NCBI RefSeq assembly: GCF_029945685.1
Contig: NZ_JAQSDA010000022.1
Location: 1-64,000 of the forward strand
Origin: Polaromonas sp.
GTDB lineage: Bacteria > Pseudomonadota > Gammaproteobacteria > Burkholderiales > Burkholderiaceae_C
Direction: 5' to 3'
DNA length: 64,000 nt
A program made the translations under genes and the position numbers. Shown here piece by piece: positions 8,187-16,437 of the stretch (positions are counted from its first letter, which is position 1; every line of letters starts with the position of its first letter). Below the pieces are notes generated by a model, which did no database searches, was not told the origin of the DNA, and saw only the letters and a program-made list of their open reading frames with translations.

Positions 8187-10766
8187 ATGCTCGCCCTTCT
8201 TTCCACCTTCTCCTGGCAGGAGCTGCTGCACCACAAGTGGCGCAACGCGGCGGCCGTGGTGGCCGTCATGCTGGGGGTGGCGCTGGCGTTTTCGGTGCAG
8301 CTGATCAATGCCTCGGCTCTCACAGAGTTTTCGCAGGCCGTGCGTTCGGTCAACGGCCAGCCCGACCTGGAGCTGCGCGCGGTGCGCGGCGGGTTTGACG
8401 AAGCGGTCTACGCGCGGGTCGCGAATCACCCGCAGGTGGCGCTGGCCAGCCCGGTGCTGGAGTTCAGCACCTACGCCGTCGCCCCCGGCGGCCAGCGGGT
8501 GGCCCTGCGCGTGGTCGGTGTCGATGCGCTGGTGGTGGCTTCGCTGGCCCCGGCGCTGATGCCGGTACCCTCGGCCGGCGCCGAACGCCTGGCCCTGCTC
8601 GCCCCCGGCGCGGTTTTTCTCAACGCGGCAGCGCGGCAAAACCTGCCCGGCGACCGGCTGCAGCTGCAAAGCGGCCTGCAGCTGCTGGACGCCCGGGTGG
8701 CCGGCAGCATCAGCGCCGGGGGTGCCGCGCTGGCGGTGATGGACATAGGCGCAGCGCAGGACCTGTTCGGCCGGCTCGGCCAGCTCTCGCGCATCGACAT
8801 CCGCCTGCAGGCCGGTGCCGACCGCGCCGCCTTCATCAGCGCGCTGCAACTGCCGCCCGGCATCACCGCCACCGAACCAGGCGACGACGCGCAGCGCGTC
8901 AGCAACCTGTCGCGCGCCTACCGTGTCAACCTCACCGTGCTGGCGCTGGTGGCACTGTTCACCGGCGCCTTCCTGGTCTTTTCGGTGCTGTCGCTGAGCG
9001 TGGCCAAACGCGCGCAGCAGTTCGCCCTGCTCGGGGTGCTGGGCCTGACCGGCCGCGAGCGCCTGCGCCTGGTGCTCTGGGAGTCGGCGCTGCTGGGCAT
9101 GGTCGGCAGCGCCGCCGGCATCGCGCTGGGCACGGCGCTGGCCGCGCTGGCGCTGCGGGTGCTGGGCGGCGACCTGGGCGGCGGCTACTTTTCCGGCGTG
9201 GCCCCGGCCCTGCAATGGAATGCGGGCGCGGCCGCGGTCTACGGCCTGCTCGGTGTGGCCGCGGCGCTGGTGGGCGGCTGGTGGCCGGCGCGCGCCGCAC
9301 AAAAACTGCCGCCGGCGCAGACCCTCAAGGGCCTGGGCGCACCGCCGGCCGGCGGCACGCCGTACCGGCTCAGCCTGCTGCTGGTGGCCGCGAGCGGCTT
9401 GCTGGCCTTGACGCCACCGGTGGCCGGCATCGCGCTGGGCGCCTACCTGTCGGTCGGGCTGCTGCTGGTGGGCGGCATCAGTGCGCTGCCCTGGCTGATC
9501 GCCCTGCTGTACGACCGCATCGCGCCGCATGTGTCGCGCCGCCTGTTGCCGCTGCTGGCGGTGGAGCGCGCGCGCCGTGTGCGCGGCAGCGCGGCGGTGG
9601 CCGTCAGCGGCGTGGTCGCTTCGCTGAGCCTCGCGGTGGCACTGACGGTGATGGTGGCGAGTTTTCGCGACTCGGTCACCCACTGGCTGGACGTGGTGCT
9701 GCCGGCCGACCTGTACGTGCGCACCGCCGGCAGCACCGCTGCCAGCGACACGGTGTTTTTCTCGCCCGCGTTTGTGCAGGCGCTGGCGCAGCTGCCCGGC
9801 GTGGCGCGCCTGAGCACCTTGCGCGTGAGCTCCCTGCTGCTGGACGCCAACCAGCCCGCGGTGGCGCTGATAGCGCGCGACCTGCAGGACCCGGCCGGCA
9901 GCCTGCCGCTGGTGGGCAGCGCGCTGCCGGTGCCGGCCGGTCACGTGGCGATTTATGTGAGTGAACCCATGGTCGACCTGTACGGTGCCCGTCCCGGCGC
10001 TGTGTTTTCCCAGCTTTCGGCGTCTTTTGGGGCTCTAGCCCTTGATACACCGGCGCCAGCAGCTATGAATTCAGGAGCACCCCAGGCGAGCCCCAAGTTC
10101 TATGTCGCCGGCGTCTGGCGAGACTACGCGCGCCAGTTCGGCGCCATCGCCATGGACAGGCGCGACTTTGAAGCCCTCACCGGCGACCGGCGCGTGAACG
10201 ACCTCGCCTTGTGGCGCGCCCCCGGCGCGGGCGACGCGCAACTGCAGCAGGCGGTGCGCGCGCTGGCGCAGGCGCAGGCGCAGACGGGCTCGGGCGAGCT
10301 GATCGAGTTTGCGTCCAGCGGCCAGATCCGCGCCACCTCGCTGCGCATTTTCGACCGCAGCTTTGCCGTTACCTACTGGCTGCAGGCGGTGGCGATTGCG
10401 ATCGGCCTGTTCGGTGTGGCAGCCAGCTTCAGCGCGCAGGTGCTGGCGAGGCGCAAGGAGTTTGGCCTGCTGGCCCACCTGGGCCTGACGCGCCGGCAGA
10501 TCCTCACGCTGGTCGCCGGCGAAGGTGCCGCCTGGACGCTGGCCGGCGCGCTGGCCGGGCTGGGCCTGGGGTTGGCCGTATCGCTGGTGCTGGTGCATGT
10601 GGTCAACCCGCAAAGCTTCCACTGGACCATGGACCTGGCGCTTCCCTGGGCGCGGCTCCTGGGCCTGTGCGCGGCCGTCATCCTGGCCGGCACCGTCACC
10701 GCCTGGCTGGCCGGGCGCGCAGCGGCGGGCAAGGACGCGGTGCTGGCCGTCAAGGAAGACTGGTAG
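8187..10766 (+). CDS. FtsX-type ABC transporter permease (AttF/AttG-like)
   Basis: An 859-residue inner-membrane protein with a duplicated FtsX/MacB layout: an N-terminal helix (about 18-40), a large periplasmic domain, a block of helices near 245-365, more helices near 390-445, a second periplasmic domain and three C-terminal helices (about 735-850). This 'double FtsX' form (COG0577) works with LolD-like ATPases to move lipids, lipoproteins or siderophore-like molecules at the outer leaflet. The probable ATPase is 1.8 kb upstream at 5749. A family A repeat is embedded in the second periplasmic domain (residues about 613-631). Confidence 0.85.
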   Translation: MLALLSTFSWQELLHHKWRNAAAVVAVMLGVALAFSVQLINASALTEFSQAVRSVNGQPDLELRAVRGGFDEAVYARVANHPQVALASPVLEFSTYAVAPGGQRVALRVVGVDALVVASLAPALMPVPSAGAERLALLAPGAVFLNAAARQNLPGDRLQLQSGLQLLDARVAGSISAGGAALAVMDIGAAQDLFGRLGQLSRIDIRLQAGADRAAFISALQLPPGITATEPGDDAQRVSNLSRAYRVNLTVLALVALFTGAFLVFSVLSLSVAKRAQQFALLGVLGLTGRERLRLVLWESALLGMVGSAAGIALGTALAALALRVLGGDLGGGYFSGVAPALQWNAGAAAVYGLLGVAAALVGGWWPARAAQKLPPAQTLKGLGAPPAGGTPYRLSLLLVAASGLLALTPPVAGIALGAYLSVGLLLVGGISALPWLIALLYDRIAPHVSRRLLPLLAVERARRVRGSAAVAVSGVVASLSLAVALTVMVASFRDSVTHWLDVVLPADLYVRTAGSTAASDTVFFSPAFVQALAQLPGVARLSTLRVSSLLLDANQPAVALIARDLQDPAGSLPLVGSALPVPAGHVAIYVSEPMVDLYGARPGAVFSQLSASFGALALDTPAPAAMNSGAPQASPKFYVAGVWRDYARQFGAIAMDRRDFEALTGDRRVNDLALWRAPGAGDAQLQQAVRALAQAQAQTGSGELIEFASSGQIRATSLRIFDRSFAVTYWLQAVAIAIGLFGVAASFSAQVLARRKEFGLLAHLGLTRRQILTLVAGEGAAWTLAGALAGLGLGLAVSLVLVHVVNPQSFHWTMDLALPWARLLGLCAAVILAGTVTAWLAGRAAAGKDAVLAVKEDW
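10024..10080 (+). repeat. Interspersed repeat (family A) in ABC permease
   Basis: It reads GGGGCTCTAGCCCTTGAT, then CGCCAGCAGCTATGAATTC, in the sense orientation. It encodes ALALDTPAPAAMNSG within the second periplasmic domain. Confidence 0.75.
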
Positions 10767-10919
10767 GCCGATACGCCGGCCTGCTCCCCGCTATCCAGCC
10801 GCAGCGGGCGATGCGCGCTTTCGTTTGCTTACCAACATGACGCTTTGAAGGCGGCATTGTCATCACAACGCCGCATGAGCGGCCTACGATGGGCACATCA
10901 CTTACACAAGGCATTCACC

Positions 10920-11126
10920 ATGGCGCCCGCTCAATACCGCATTGAAAGCCGGAACACGCTAAGGGGCAGCCTGCTGCCACCCAACGCCCTCCGGCAACTC
11001 TACACAGACCGCTCGCTGGCCGTGGCCGTGGCGGTCAAAAGCCTGGCCGACCCGACCTGCCAGGACATCCGCGTGGTGCACGTGCCCAGCGGCGAAATTG
11101 TTTTCCAGACGGCGCCGACGCACTAA
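10920..11126 (+). CDS. Small hypothetical protein
   Basis: A 68-residue soluble protein rich in Ala, Val and Arg, with the well-formed end IRVVHVPSGEIVFQTAP. The ATG at 10920 was chosen because it begins a compact protein; a longer frame from 10845 has no better start. No signal peptide, helix or metal motif is visible and I do not recognise the family. The stop codon TAA is formed by the first bases of a MITE-like element (11123-11292), so the original C-terminus may have been different. Confidence 0.6.
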   Translation: MAPAQYRIESRNTLRGSLLPPNALRQLYTDRSLAVAVAVKSLADPTCQDIRVVHVPSGEIVFQTAPTH

Positions 11127-11292
11127 GGAAGCGCTGGAGGAGTCCTTGCGGAGGCGCGGCAGCCGGATCGGGACGGGATGCAAGGCGGATTTCGCAGCCA
11201 ATAGCCGACTATTGGCAAGAAATTCAACGCCGCAGACCGCCCGAGCCCGGCTGATCGCGCGCCGCAGGGGACTTGTTCAGCGCTTCCCTAAG
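11123..11292. mobile_element. MITE-like element with terminal inverted repeats
   Basis: The left end CTAAGGAAGCGCTG (11123-11136) is nearly the reverse complement of the right end CAGCGCTTCCCTAAG (11278-11292), with ten perfect terminal pairs. The roughly 170 bp element has no coding capacity of its own and contains an internal AATAGCCGACTATT palindrome. This is a typical non-autonomous miniature element layout. I recall similar ends in other Comamonadaceae but cannot check. Confidence 0.7.
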
Positions 11293-11297
11293 CCCCG

Positions 11298-12185
11298 TCA
11301 CACCTGACGGAACTGCGCCAGCGTCAGCAGCAGGTTGCGCGTGGCGCCATCCACCGCTTCAAGCGGCCTGTGCACCACCGCCGTGTGGCGCGTCAAGGCG
11401 GGCCTGAGCGGCACCACCTGCACGCCCTGGTGCAGCTGCTCGCCGGCATGCTCCAGCGGCAGCACCGCAGCGCCGTAACCCGCGGCCACCAGGCTTTTCA
11501 TGGCCTCGTTGTAGTTGAGCTCGATGCGTGTGCGCGGGCTCAGGCCGGCATCGGCAAACCACTCCATGGTCAGGCGGTACATCTGCGTGGTCGAGTCGTT
11601 GAAGATCAGCGGCCGCGCGGCCAGCCACTGCGGCGTGATGCGTTTGGGCACAGTCCATGCCCGGGGCACAAAGGCCATCATCGGGTCGCTGCGCCAGTGC
11701 GTCAGGACAATGCCGGGCCGGGCCGGTTGCGGCAAGGCCACCAGCCCGACATCCAGCGTGCCCTGGGCGAGCCGCTCCATGGCCTCTGCCGAGCCCAGGA
11801 TGCTGACCTCGACATCGATGTCCGGGTGGGCGCGCTCCATGGCCTTGAGCACCTCGGGCAGCAGGTAGACCAGCACGCCGGTCGAGCTGCCCAGCCGCAC
11901 GCGGCCGATGCGGCCCTCGACGTGGCGCTGCACGGCGTCCACCGCATCGTCGGCATCGCGCAGCAGGCGCCGGGCGCGCTCGACCAGCACCGCGCCGGCC
12001 GCCGTGGGCTCCACCTTTCTGCCACCACGCAGCACCAGCGTTGCCCCAAGCCGGCTTTCCAGCTCGCTGATGTGCAGGCTCACGGTGGGCTGGGCCAGGT
12101 GCAGTGCACGCGCCGCCGCCGAAAAGGTGCCCAGGTCGGTGATGGCCACCAGGGTGCGGAGTTGGTCAAGGTTCAGTTCACGCAT
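11298..12185 (-). CDS. LysR family transcriptional regulator
   Basis: A 295-residue LysR-type regulator. The winged helix-turn-helix is at about 1-60 (AARALHLAQPTVSLHISELE), and a periplasmic-binding-like effector domain follows from about 90 (RVRLGSSTGVLVYLLP). Similarity is to the CynR/CysB-like group that senses small metabolites. I chose ATG 12185; a GTG at 12209 is in frame and would add eight residues (MNPDARTL). Both lie inside a 14-bp tandem triplicate, which makes the true start uncertain. It is divergent from the DUF1127 gene, with a symmetric LysR-type box between them. Confidence 0.88.
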   Translation of the reverse strand: MRELNLDQLRTLVAITDLGTFSAAARALHLAQPTVSLHISELESRLGATLVLRGGRKVEPTAAGAVLVERARRLLRDADDAVDAVQRHVEGRIGRVRLGSSTGVLVYLLPEVLKAMERAHPDIDVEVSILGSAEAMERLAQGTLDVGLVALPQPARPGIVLTHWRSDPMMAFVPRAWTVPKRITPQWLAARPLIFNDSTTQMYRLTMEWFADAGLSPRTRIELNYNEAMKSLVAAGYGAAVLPLEHAGEQLHQGVQVVPLRPALTRHTAVVHRPLEAVDGATRNLLLTLAQFRQV

Positions 12186-12218
12186 CAGGGTTCGCGCATC
12201 AGGATTCACGCATCAGAT
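12177..12218. repeat. 14-bp tandem triplicate over lysR start
   Basis: Three adjacent 14-base units, TTCACGCATCAGGG, TTCGCGCATCAGGA and TTCACGCATCAGAT, differ at only a few positions. Each contains an ATG on the minus strand, and because 14 is not a multiple of three these fall in different frames. A gain or loss of one unit would change which start is used. Confidence 0.85.
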
Positions 12219-12226
12219 ATCCTGAT
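12212..12226. promoter_or_regulatory. Predicted LysR-type operator
   Basis: ATCAG-ATATC-CTGAT is a perfect 5-5-5 palindrome containing T-N11-A (12213-12225), the LysR-type consensus. It lies 27 bases upstream of the lysR start and 82 bases upstream of the DUF1127 start, as expected for an autoregulated divergent pair. Confidence 0.5.
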
Positions 12227-12307
12227 AATTTCGATCAGAAAACTCAACTTCCACAATACCACGATCCATCGCACCATCGGGGACTTCCACTTCAGGAGTA
12301 CCCCGCC

Positions 12308-12535
12308 ATGCCGCACAAGACCCTCGTCATTCCCTTCGCCGCCCTGGCGCGCGGACTCGCACAATGGCTGCAGCCCGGGCCACACGGGCCGGTGCCAGAC
12401 AAGGGCTTGCAACAAAGCCGCGCCGAGCTGGCGCAGATGAGCACGCGGGAGCTGAACGACCTGGGCATCAGCCGTGGCGACATTCCCGCCCTGCTCGACG
12501 ATCCGGTGGGCTGGCGCAGGGACAGGCCCGGTTGA
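12308..12535 (+). CDS. DUF1127 family small protein
   Basis: A 75-residue protein whose C-terminal half (ELAQMSTRELNDLGISRGDI) is the arginine-rich DUF1127 (YjiS-like) motif. In other bacteria members influence phosphate uptake, RNA turnover or stress phenotypes, but no single function is settled. AGGAG at 12294-12298 is well placed before the ATG. It is divergent from lysR, separated by a LysR-type box, and converges on the universal stress gene with 14 bases between stops. The LysR protein is therefore a plausible regulator. Confidence 0.78.
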   Translation: MPHKTLVIPFAALARGLAQWLQPGPHGPVPDKGLQQSRAELAQMSTRELNDLGISRGDIPALLDDPVGWRRDRPG

Positions 12536-12549
12536 TGGCCGACGGCCGG

Positions 12550-12987
12550 TCACTGGGTGATGGCCACCAGCACGCTGCAGGGTGCGTGTTCAATCAGCGA
12601 CTTGGACACCGAACCGCGCCACCAGCGCGCCGCCCAGCCATCCAGATGTTTGTGACCCACAACGATCAAGTCGGCGTTGATCTTCTTCGCGTACTTGGTG
12701 ATTTCGTCGACGGTTTCACCGACCACCACCTCGCCTTTGGCCTGGCGGCCCGCCCCGGCGAGCTGGCTCAAACCCTCGTCCAGAATGGCGGTGTATTTTT
12801 CCTTCTCGTGTTCGGCCAGGCTTCTGTCGTACACGCCGCCTTCCACACCTATCAAATCCATGTAAAGCGGCGTCACGGCAATCAGGGTAAGCGAGGCCTG
12901 GCTCCACTGCGCAATCTCCTGGCAGTCCAGCAGCGCCTTCTGCCCCGCCTTGGAGCCGTCATACGCCAACAAAATTTGCTTGTACAT
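12550..12987 (-). CDS. Universal stress protein (UspA family)
   Basis: A 145-residue single Usp domain. It opens with MYKQILLAYDGSKAGQKAL, the normal beta1-loop, and ends with VVGHKHLDGW...RGSVSKSLIEHAPCSVLV, the region equivalent to the ATP-binding G-X2-G-X9-G(S/T) motif. The first glycine pair is altered (GHKH), but GSVS is kept, so nucleotide binding is possible rather than certain. Such proteins rise under starvation, oxidative or membrane stress. The gene is single, with its own upstream region facing the AttH-like gene. Confidence 0.9.
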   Translation of the reverse strand: MYKQILLAYDGSKAGQKALLDCQEIAQWSQASLTLIAVTPLYMDLIGVEGGVYDRSLAEHEKEKYTAILDEGLSQLAGAGRQAKGEVVVGETVDEITKYAKKINADLIVVGHKHLDGWAARWWRGSVSKSLIEHAPCSVLVAITQ

Positions 12988-13118
12988 GGGTGCATCTCCT
13001 GCAGAAAGTCAAAGAAAGAAAAGGGTTTCAGCAACGGTTCAAGGATAGACCTTACACCCCGGCCTCGCAACCCGGAGTTGTCCGGCACAACCGGCGCGCT
13101 TGCTGCGAGAATGATTCG

Positions 13119-14213
13119 ATGCGCCCACCCACCCCACCGTTCCAGTTGCCGCAGAGCCCCGCGCGTCGCCGCCTGTTGCAGGCACTGGCCGCGGGCATGG
13201 TTGCCGGCACCGGCCCGGCGCTTGCGCTGCCCGCACGGACGCTGCAGTTTCCGCGCGACTTTGGTGCACACCCCGACTTTCGCACCGAGTGGTGGTACAT
13301 CACCGGCCATGCCAACGCGGGCCCACGCGAGTTTGGTTTCCAGCTCACCTTTTTCCGCTCGCGCGTGGATGGCACGCAGGGCATGGCCTCGAAGTTTGCC
13401 GCCAGACAATTGATTTTTGCGCACGCCGCCGTGACCGACGTGGCGGGCAACAAACTCTGGCACGACCAGCGTATTGCGCGCGAAGGTTTTGACATTGCCA
13501 GCGCCGGCACACAGGGCATGGCCCTGAAGCTGCGCGACTGGTCGCTGCAAAGCCAGGGCCGCACCCACAGCGCCCGCCTGCCCGCCACCGACTTTGCGCT
13601 GAACCTGCAGTTCACCGAAACCCAGCCCCTGTTGCTGCAGGGCAAGCAGGGGTTATCGCGCAAGGGTCCGGAAGAAAAGCAGGCCAGCTACTACTACAGC
13701 CTGCCGCAACTGGCCACCCGCGGTAGCTTGCAGGTCAAGGGCCAGAACTTTGAAGTGAGCGGCAAGGCCTGGCTGGATCACGAGTGGAGCGAAGAGATAT
13801 TGCACCCCAGCGCCGCAGGCTGGGACTGGATAGGCATGAACCTCGACGACGGCAGCGCCCTGACCGCCTTCCGCCTGCGCGACAAGGCCGGCAACGCCCT
13901 GTGGGACGGCGGCTCCTTTCGATCCGCCAAGGGCGATCTCTTTCCGTTCAGCCCCGGCGAAGTGATCTTCAAACCCGTGCGCCGCTGGAAAAGCCCGCTG
14001 AGCCAGGCCAGCTACCCGGTTGAATGGATAGTGCGCACGCCGGCGGATTTCTACACCGTCAAGGCCGTCATCGACAACCAGGAACTCGACAGCCGCCAGT
14101 CCACCGGCGCGATTTACTGGGAAGGGCTGAGTGAACTGATTGACAGCAATGGCAAACGCGTCGGGCGCGGGTATCTGGAGATGACGGGGTATGCGCAGCC
14201 GTTACGAATGTAG
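13119..14213 (+). CDS. AttH/CrtC-like lipocalin-domain exported protein
   Basis: A 364-residue protein with a Tat-like leader: a double-arginine stretch SPARRRLLQAL at 13-23, then a hydrophobic segment ending near ALALPA. The mature part begins FPRDFGAHPDFRTEWWYITGH, the hallmark of the AttH/carotenoid 1,2-hydratase (COG5621) lipocalin-like family, and carries AWLDHEWSEE near residue 225. In known clusters AttH is the periplasmic part of AttEFGH transporters. Here the matching ATPase and permease are 7 kb and 2.4 kb upstream. The carotenoid hydratase name found on some homologues is not supported by any carotenoid gene nearby. The start is ATG 13119. Confidence 0.82.
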   Translation: MRPPTPPFQLPQSPARRRLLQALAAGMVAGTGPALALPARTLQFPRDFGAHPDFRTEWWYITGHANAGPREFGFQLTFFRSRVDGTQGMASKFAARQLIFAHAAVTDVAGNKLWHDQRIAREGFDIASAGTQGMALKLRDWSLQSQGRTHSARLPATDFALNLQFTETQPLLLQGKQGLSRKGPEEKQASYYYSLPQLATRGSLQVKGQNFEVSGKAWLDHEWSEEILHPSAAGWDWIGMNLDDGSALTAFRLRDKAGNALWDGGSFRSAKGDLFPFSPGEVIFKPVRRWKSPLSQASYPVEWIVRTPADFYTVKAVIDNQELDSRQSTGAIYWEGLSELIDSNGKRVGRGYLEMTGYAQPLRM

Positions 14214-14302
14214 CGTTGAGTGGGATTGGCTGGTTAACGGCACTCTGTACTTCTCGACAGCTACCGAATTGAATAGCAATCGCCAAAGAAGGGGCTGAAT
14301 CG

Positions 14303-14345
14303 TTTAGGCCTCCAGCCCTTCACTGGCGGGCGCAAGCTACTGGCG
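14303..14345 (+). repeat. Interspersed repeat (family A), intergenic
   Basis: TTAGGCCTCCAGCCCTTC is followed by GGCGGGCGCAAGCTACTGGC. It is a shortened copy lacking the terminal ATCAAAT, in the 187-base gap between the AttH-like gene and the MFS gene. I see no other feature in that gap. Confidence 0.6.
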
Positions 14346-14400
14346 CGCGACAGCGCTGTGCAGGACATGCGGCGCCAGACCCGGGCCAGAACGCACCCGA

Positions 14401-15990
14401 TCAACGCGAGCCGGCGCGCCACCATGCTGAGGTGCAGCGCAGGACCCGTTCAAGCACCACCAGGGCCAGACATGCTGAGGCCAGCAGAAACACCGCGAAG
14501 AAATAGTCGAGCACGCCCATCAGGGTGGCCTCCTGCGCGACCCACAGTCCGACGTGTGTCGCCGCCAGGCGCGGCGCGCTGACTGCGTCATGCGTTGTGG
14601 CAAAGTAGCGCGTCAACTGCTCCAGTGTCTGCTGCAGGGCCGGGTTCCACGGCGACAGGCTTTCGCTTAAACGCGTGAAGTGAAGGCTGCTACGCCACTG
14701 CAGGCACAGCGTCGCCAGCGCCATGCCCGCGGCCAGACCGAACTGGGCCAGCATGTTCTTCACCTGGTTGGCGTGCGAAAACGTGCTGTCATCCTGCGGC
14801 AGGGTCTGGAAGGTCTGCATGGCCGTGGCAGACAGCACCGTGATCACGAACACGCCATTGCACAGCAGGGCGGGCACGACACTTTGCATCGGGTTGGCCG
14901 ATTCACTGAGCCCGGAGAGCTGATAACCACACAGCAGCAGCGCACCGAAGCCCGCGATGTAGTAGCGCGTTGGCCCCGGATACCGGGGCATCAGTCTCGC
15001 CAGCACGATCCAGCTGGCCACGCTGGCCAGAGCGCCCATTCCCAGGTAGCGACCAACCACCTCCAGGGGCAAATCGAGAGTCCTTTGCAGCAACACGGGA
15101 AGCATGGTGTTGTTCGCGCCGAGGACCACATAACACACGCCAAAGATACCCAGACCCAGAAGGTAGCGTCGCCGCGCCAGACGATGGAATCCGATCAGCG
15201 GTCGTGCGCGCCGGCCGTTCAGATGCACAAACAGCCACAAAGCCGGAAGGGAAAGAGCCAACCCCGCGTACAGGGTCGTGGGATCGCTGAAAAAGTCAAA
15301 GCCGGAACGCTGCAGCACGTACAGCAGCAAAAAACTGCCGCCCATCAGGACGAACAGGCCCGTTGGATGCGACTGGGAGCGGATTTCGCGCGTCGGCAAC
15401 TCATCGCTCAGCGCGAAAGACGAAAGGACGATGATCAGCAAGGCGGGGACGAGCATGGCAAGGAAAGCCGCGCGCCAGCTCTCCGACGACAGCGCCATCG
15501 AAGCCAACAGCGGCCCCGCGACGCCGCCCCACGCCAGTCCGGCAGCAAGAAACTTGATGCCGGTGAAGCGCTGGGGCGAAGGGGGTATGTGATTCACCAG
15601 CAGACGGCCCGAGGTCAGAAACGATGCGCAGCCTGTAGCCATGAGAATCCTTCCCAGGGCGAAGCTGGTCAAGCTGCCACTGAACCCACATACCAGCGCG
15701 CCGAGAGCGAACAGCACGCCGGAGACCTGAACAAAACGCCGCCAGCCCAAGCGCTCGACCAGCCAGCGATGCATCGAGATCATGCCAATGGCGACCACGG
15801 CATAAAGTGTGGCCACCAGGCTGTATTCCTCCGGGCTCGCAGCGAGCTCACCCATGACCGGCGTGGCATTGAAAGCCACGATGCCGACCTGCAGGAAGTC
15901 GCTGAACGGCAGGCTCGCGATCAATAAGTACAGCAGGAGCTGCCGCCGTCGGGTGTCGGCCTGGAATGCTTGTGTTGTCGGCATGCTCAT
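14401..15990 (-). CDS. DHA2-type MFS transporter
   Basis: A 529-residue, about 14-helix major facilitator protein of the DHA2 (EmrB/QacA) group. It opens with a short cytoplasmic tail, then LLYLLIASLPFSDFLQVGIVAFNATPVMGEL, and the loop MHRWLVERLGWRRFVQV sits where the MFS A motif is expected although it is degenerate. Helix 5-like LAWGGVAGPLL resembles motif C of exporters. It is the last gene of a three-gene set (AhpD-like, cupin, MFS) facing a MocR-type regulator. The likely role is export of an organic compound tied to that response; the substrate is unknown. Confidence 0.82.
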   Translation of the reverse strand: MSMPTTQAFQADTRRRQLLLYLLIASLPFSDFLQVGIVAFNATPVMGELAASPEEYSLVATLYAVVAIGMISMHRWLVERLGWRRFVQVSGVLFALGALVCGFSGSLTSFALGRILMATGCASFLTSGRLLVNHIPPSPQRFTGIKFLAAGLAWGGVAGPLLASMALSSESWRAAFLAMLVPALLIIVLSSFALSDELPTREIRSQSHPTGLFVLMGGSFLLLYVLQRSGFDFFSDPTTLYAGLALSLPALWLFVHLNGRRARPLIGFHRLARRRYLLGLGIFGVCYVVLGANNTMLPVLLQRTLDLPLEVVGRYLGMGALASVASWIVLARLMPRYPGPTRYYIAGFGALLLCGYQLSGLSESANPMQSVVPALLCNGVFVITVLSATAMQTFQTLPQDDSTFSHANQVKNMLAQFGLAAGMALATLCLQWRSSLHFTRLSESLSPWNPALQQTLEQLTRYFATTHDAVSAPRLAATHVGLWVAQEATLMGVLDYFFAVFLLASACLALVVLERVLRCTSAWWRAGSR

Positions 15991-16010
15991 CTTGGTTGCT
16001 CCTGGGGCTG

Positions 16011-16427
16011 TTACTTCGGCAGAGGCTCCTTGACCTTGCCGCCTTCATCCATCACCAGCCAGGCCAGCAGTCTGGCGGGCCGGGTGCTACTGGCATTGCG
16101 CGAGACCAGGTGCGCGGCGCGCGGCGGCTCGTACCAGGACTCGCCGGCCTTGTAAGTGACCGGCGGCCGACCGCCCAGTTGGGACACCACTTCGCCTTCG
16201 AGGACATAGGCGAACACCGACCCTGCATGCAGATGCGGCAGCGAGGCTTGCCCCGGCGCGTAGCTGACGATGGCCATCACCACTTGCTTGCCCGGGACGT
16301 CGGGCAGGTTCTGCAGTTGCATCGGGCTGACTTTTTCCTCGCCGGCGCCCACGTCATGGGCGAAGACCCAGGGATGGACCAGCGCCGCGGCGGCCAGCAT
16401 GGCGATGACGGGTTTTCTGACATTCAT
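16011..16427 (-). CDS. Exported cupin-domain protein
   Basis: A 138-residue protein with an N-terminal signal peptide (about 1-23, ending VFA) and a single cupin barrel. The metal-binding first motif is visible as PHLHAGSVFAYVLEGEV (about 63-79), followed by YKAGESWYEPPRAAHL for the second motif. It should be periplasmic. Cupins of this exported type are often small binding proteins or oxidative stress accessory proteins rather than enzymes of known reaction. It lies 10 bases downstream of the AhpD-like gene and 20 bases upstream of the MFS gene, so all three are probably co-transcribed. Confidence 0.83.
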   Translation of the reverse strand: MNVRKPVIAMLAAAALVHPWVFAHDVGAGEEKVSPMQLQNLPDVPGKQVVMAIVSYAPGQASLPHLHAGSVFAYVLEGEVVSQLGGRPPVTYKAGESWYEPPRAAHLVSRNASSTRPARLLAWLVMDEGGKVKEPLPK

Positions 16428-16437
16428 GGCCCGCTCC

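Noticed and set aside
8094-9944. The dehydratase reading frame stays open for about 617 more codons upstream.
   Set aside because: This stretch is antisense to the FtsX-type permease and translates to low-complexity His/Arg/Gln-rich sequence. The dehydratase family begins at 8093.
12177-12218. Tandem units considered as a CRISPR-like array.
   Set aside because: The units are only 14 bases, directly adjacent without spacers, and there are no cas genes in the window.
13119-14213. Calling the lipocalin-like protein a carotenoid 1,2-hydratase (CrtC).
   Set aside because: No carotenoid gene is nearby, and the linked ABC parts favour the AttH assignment.
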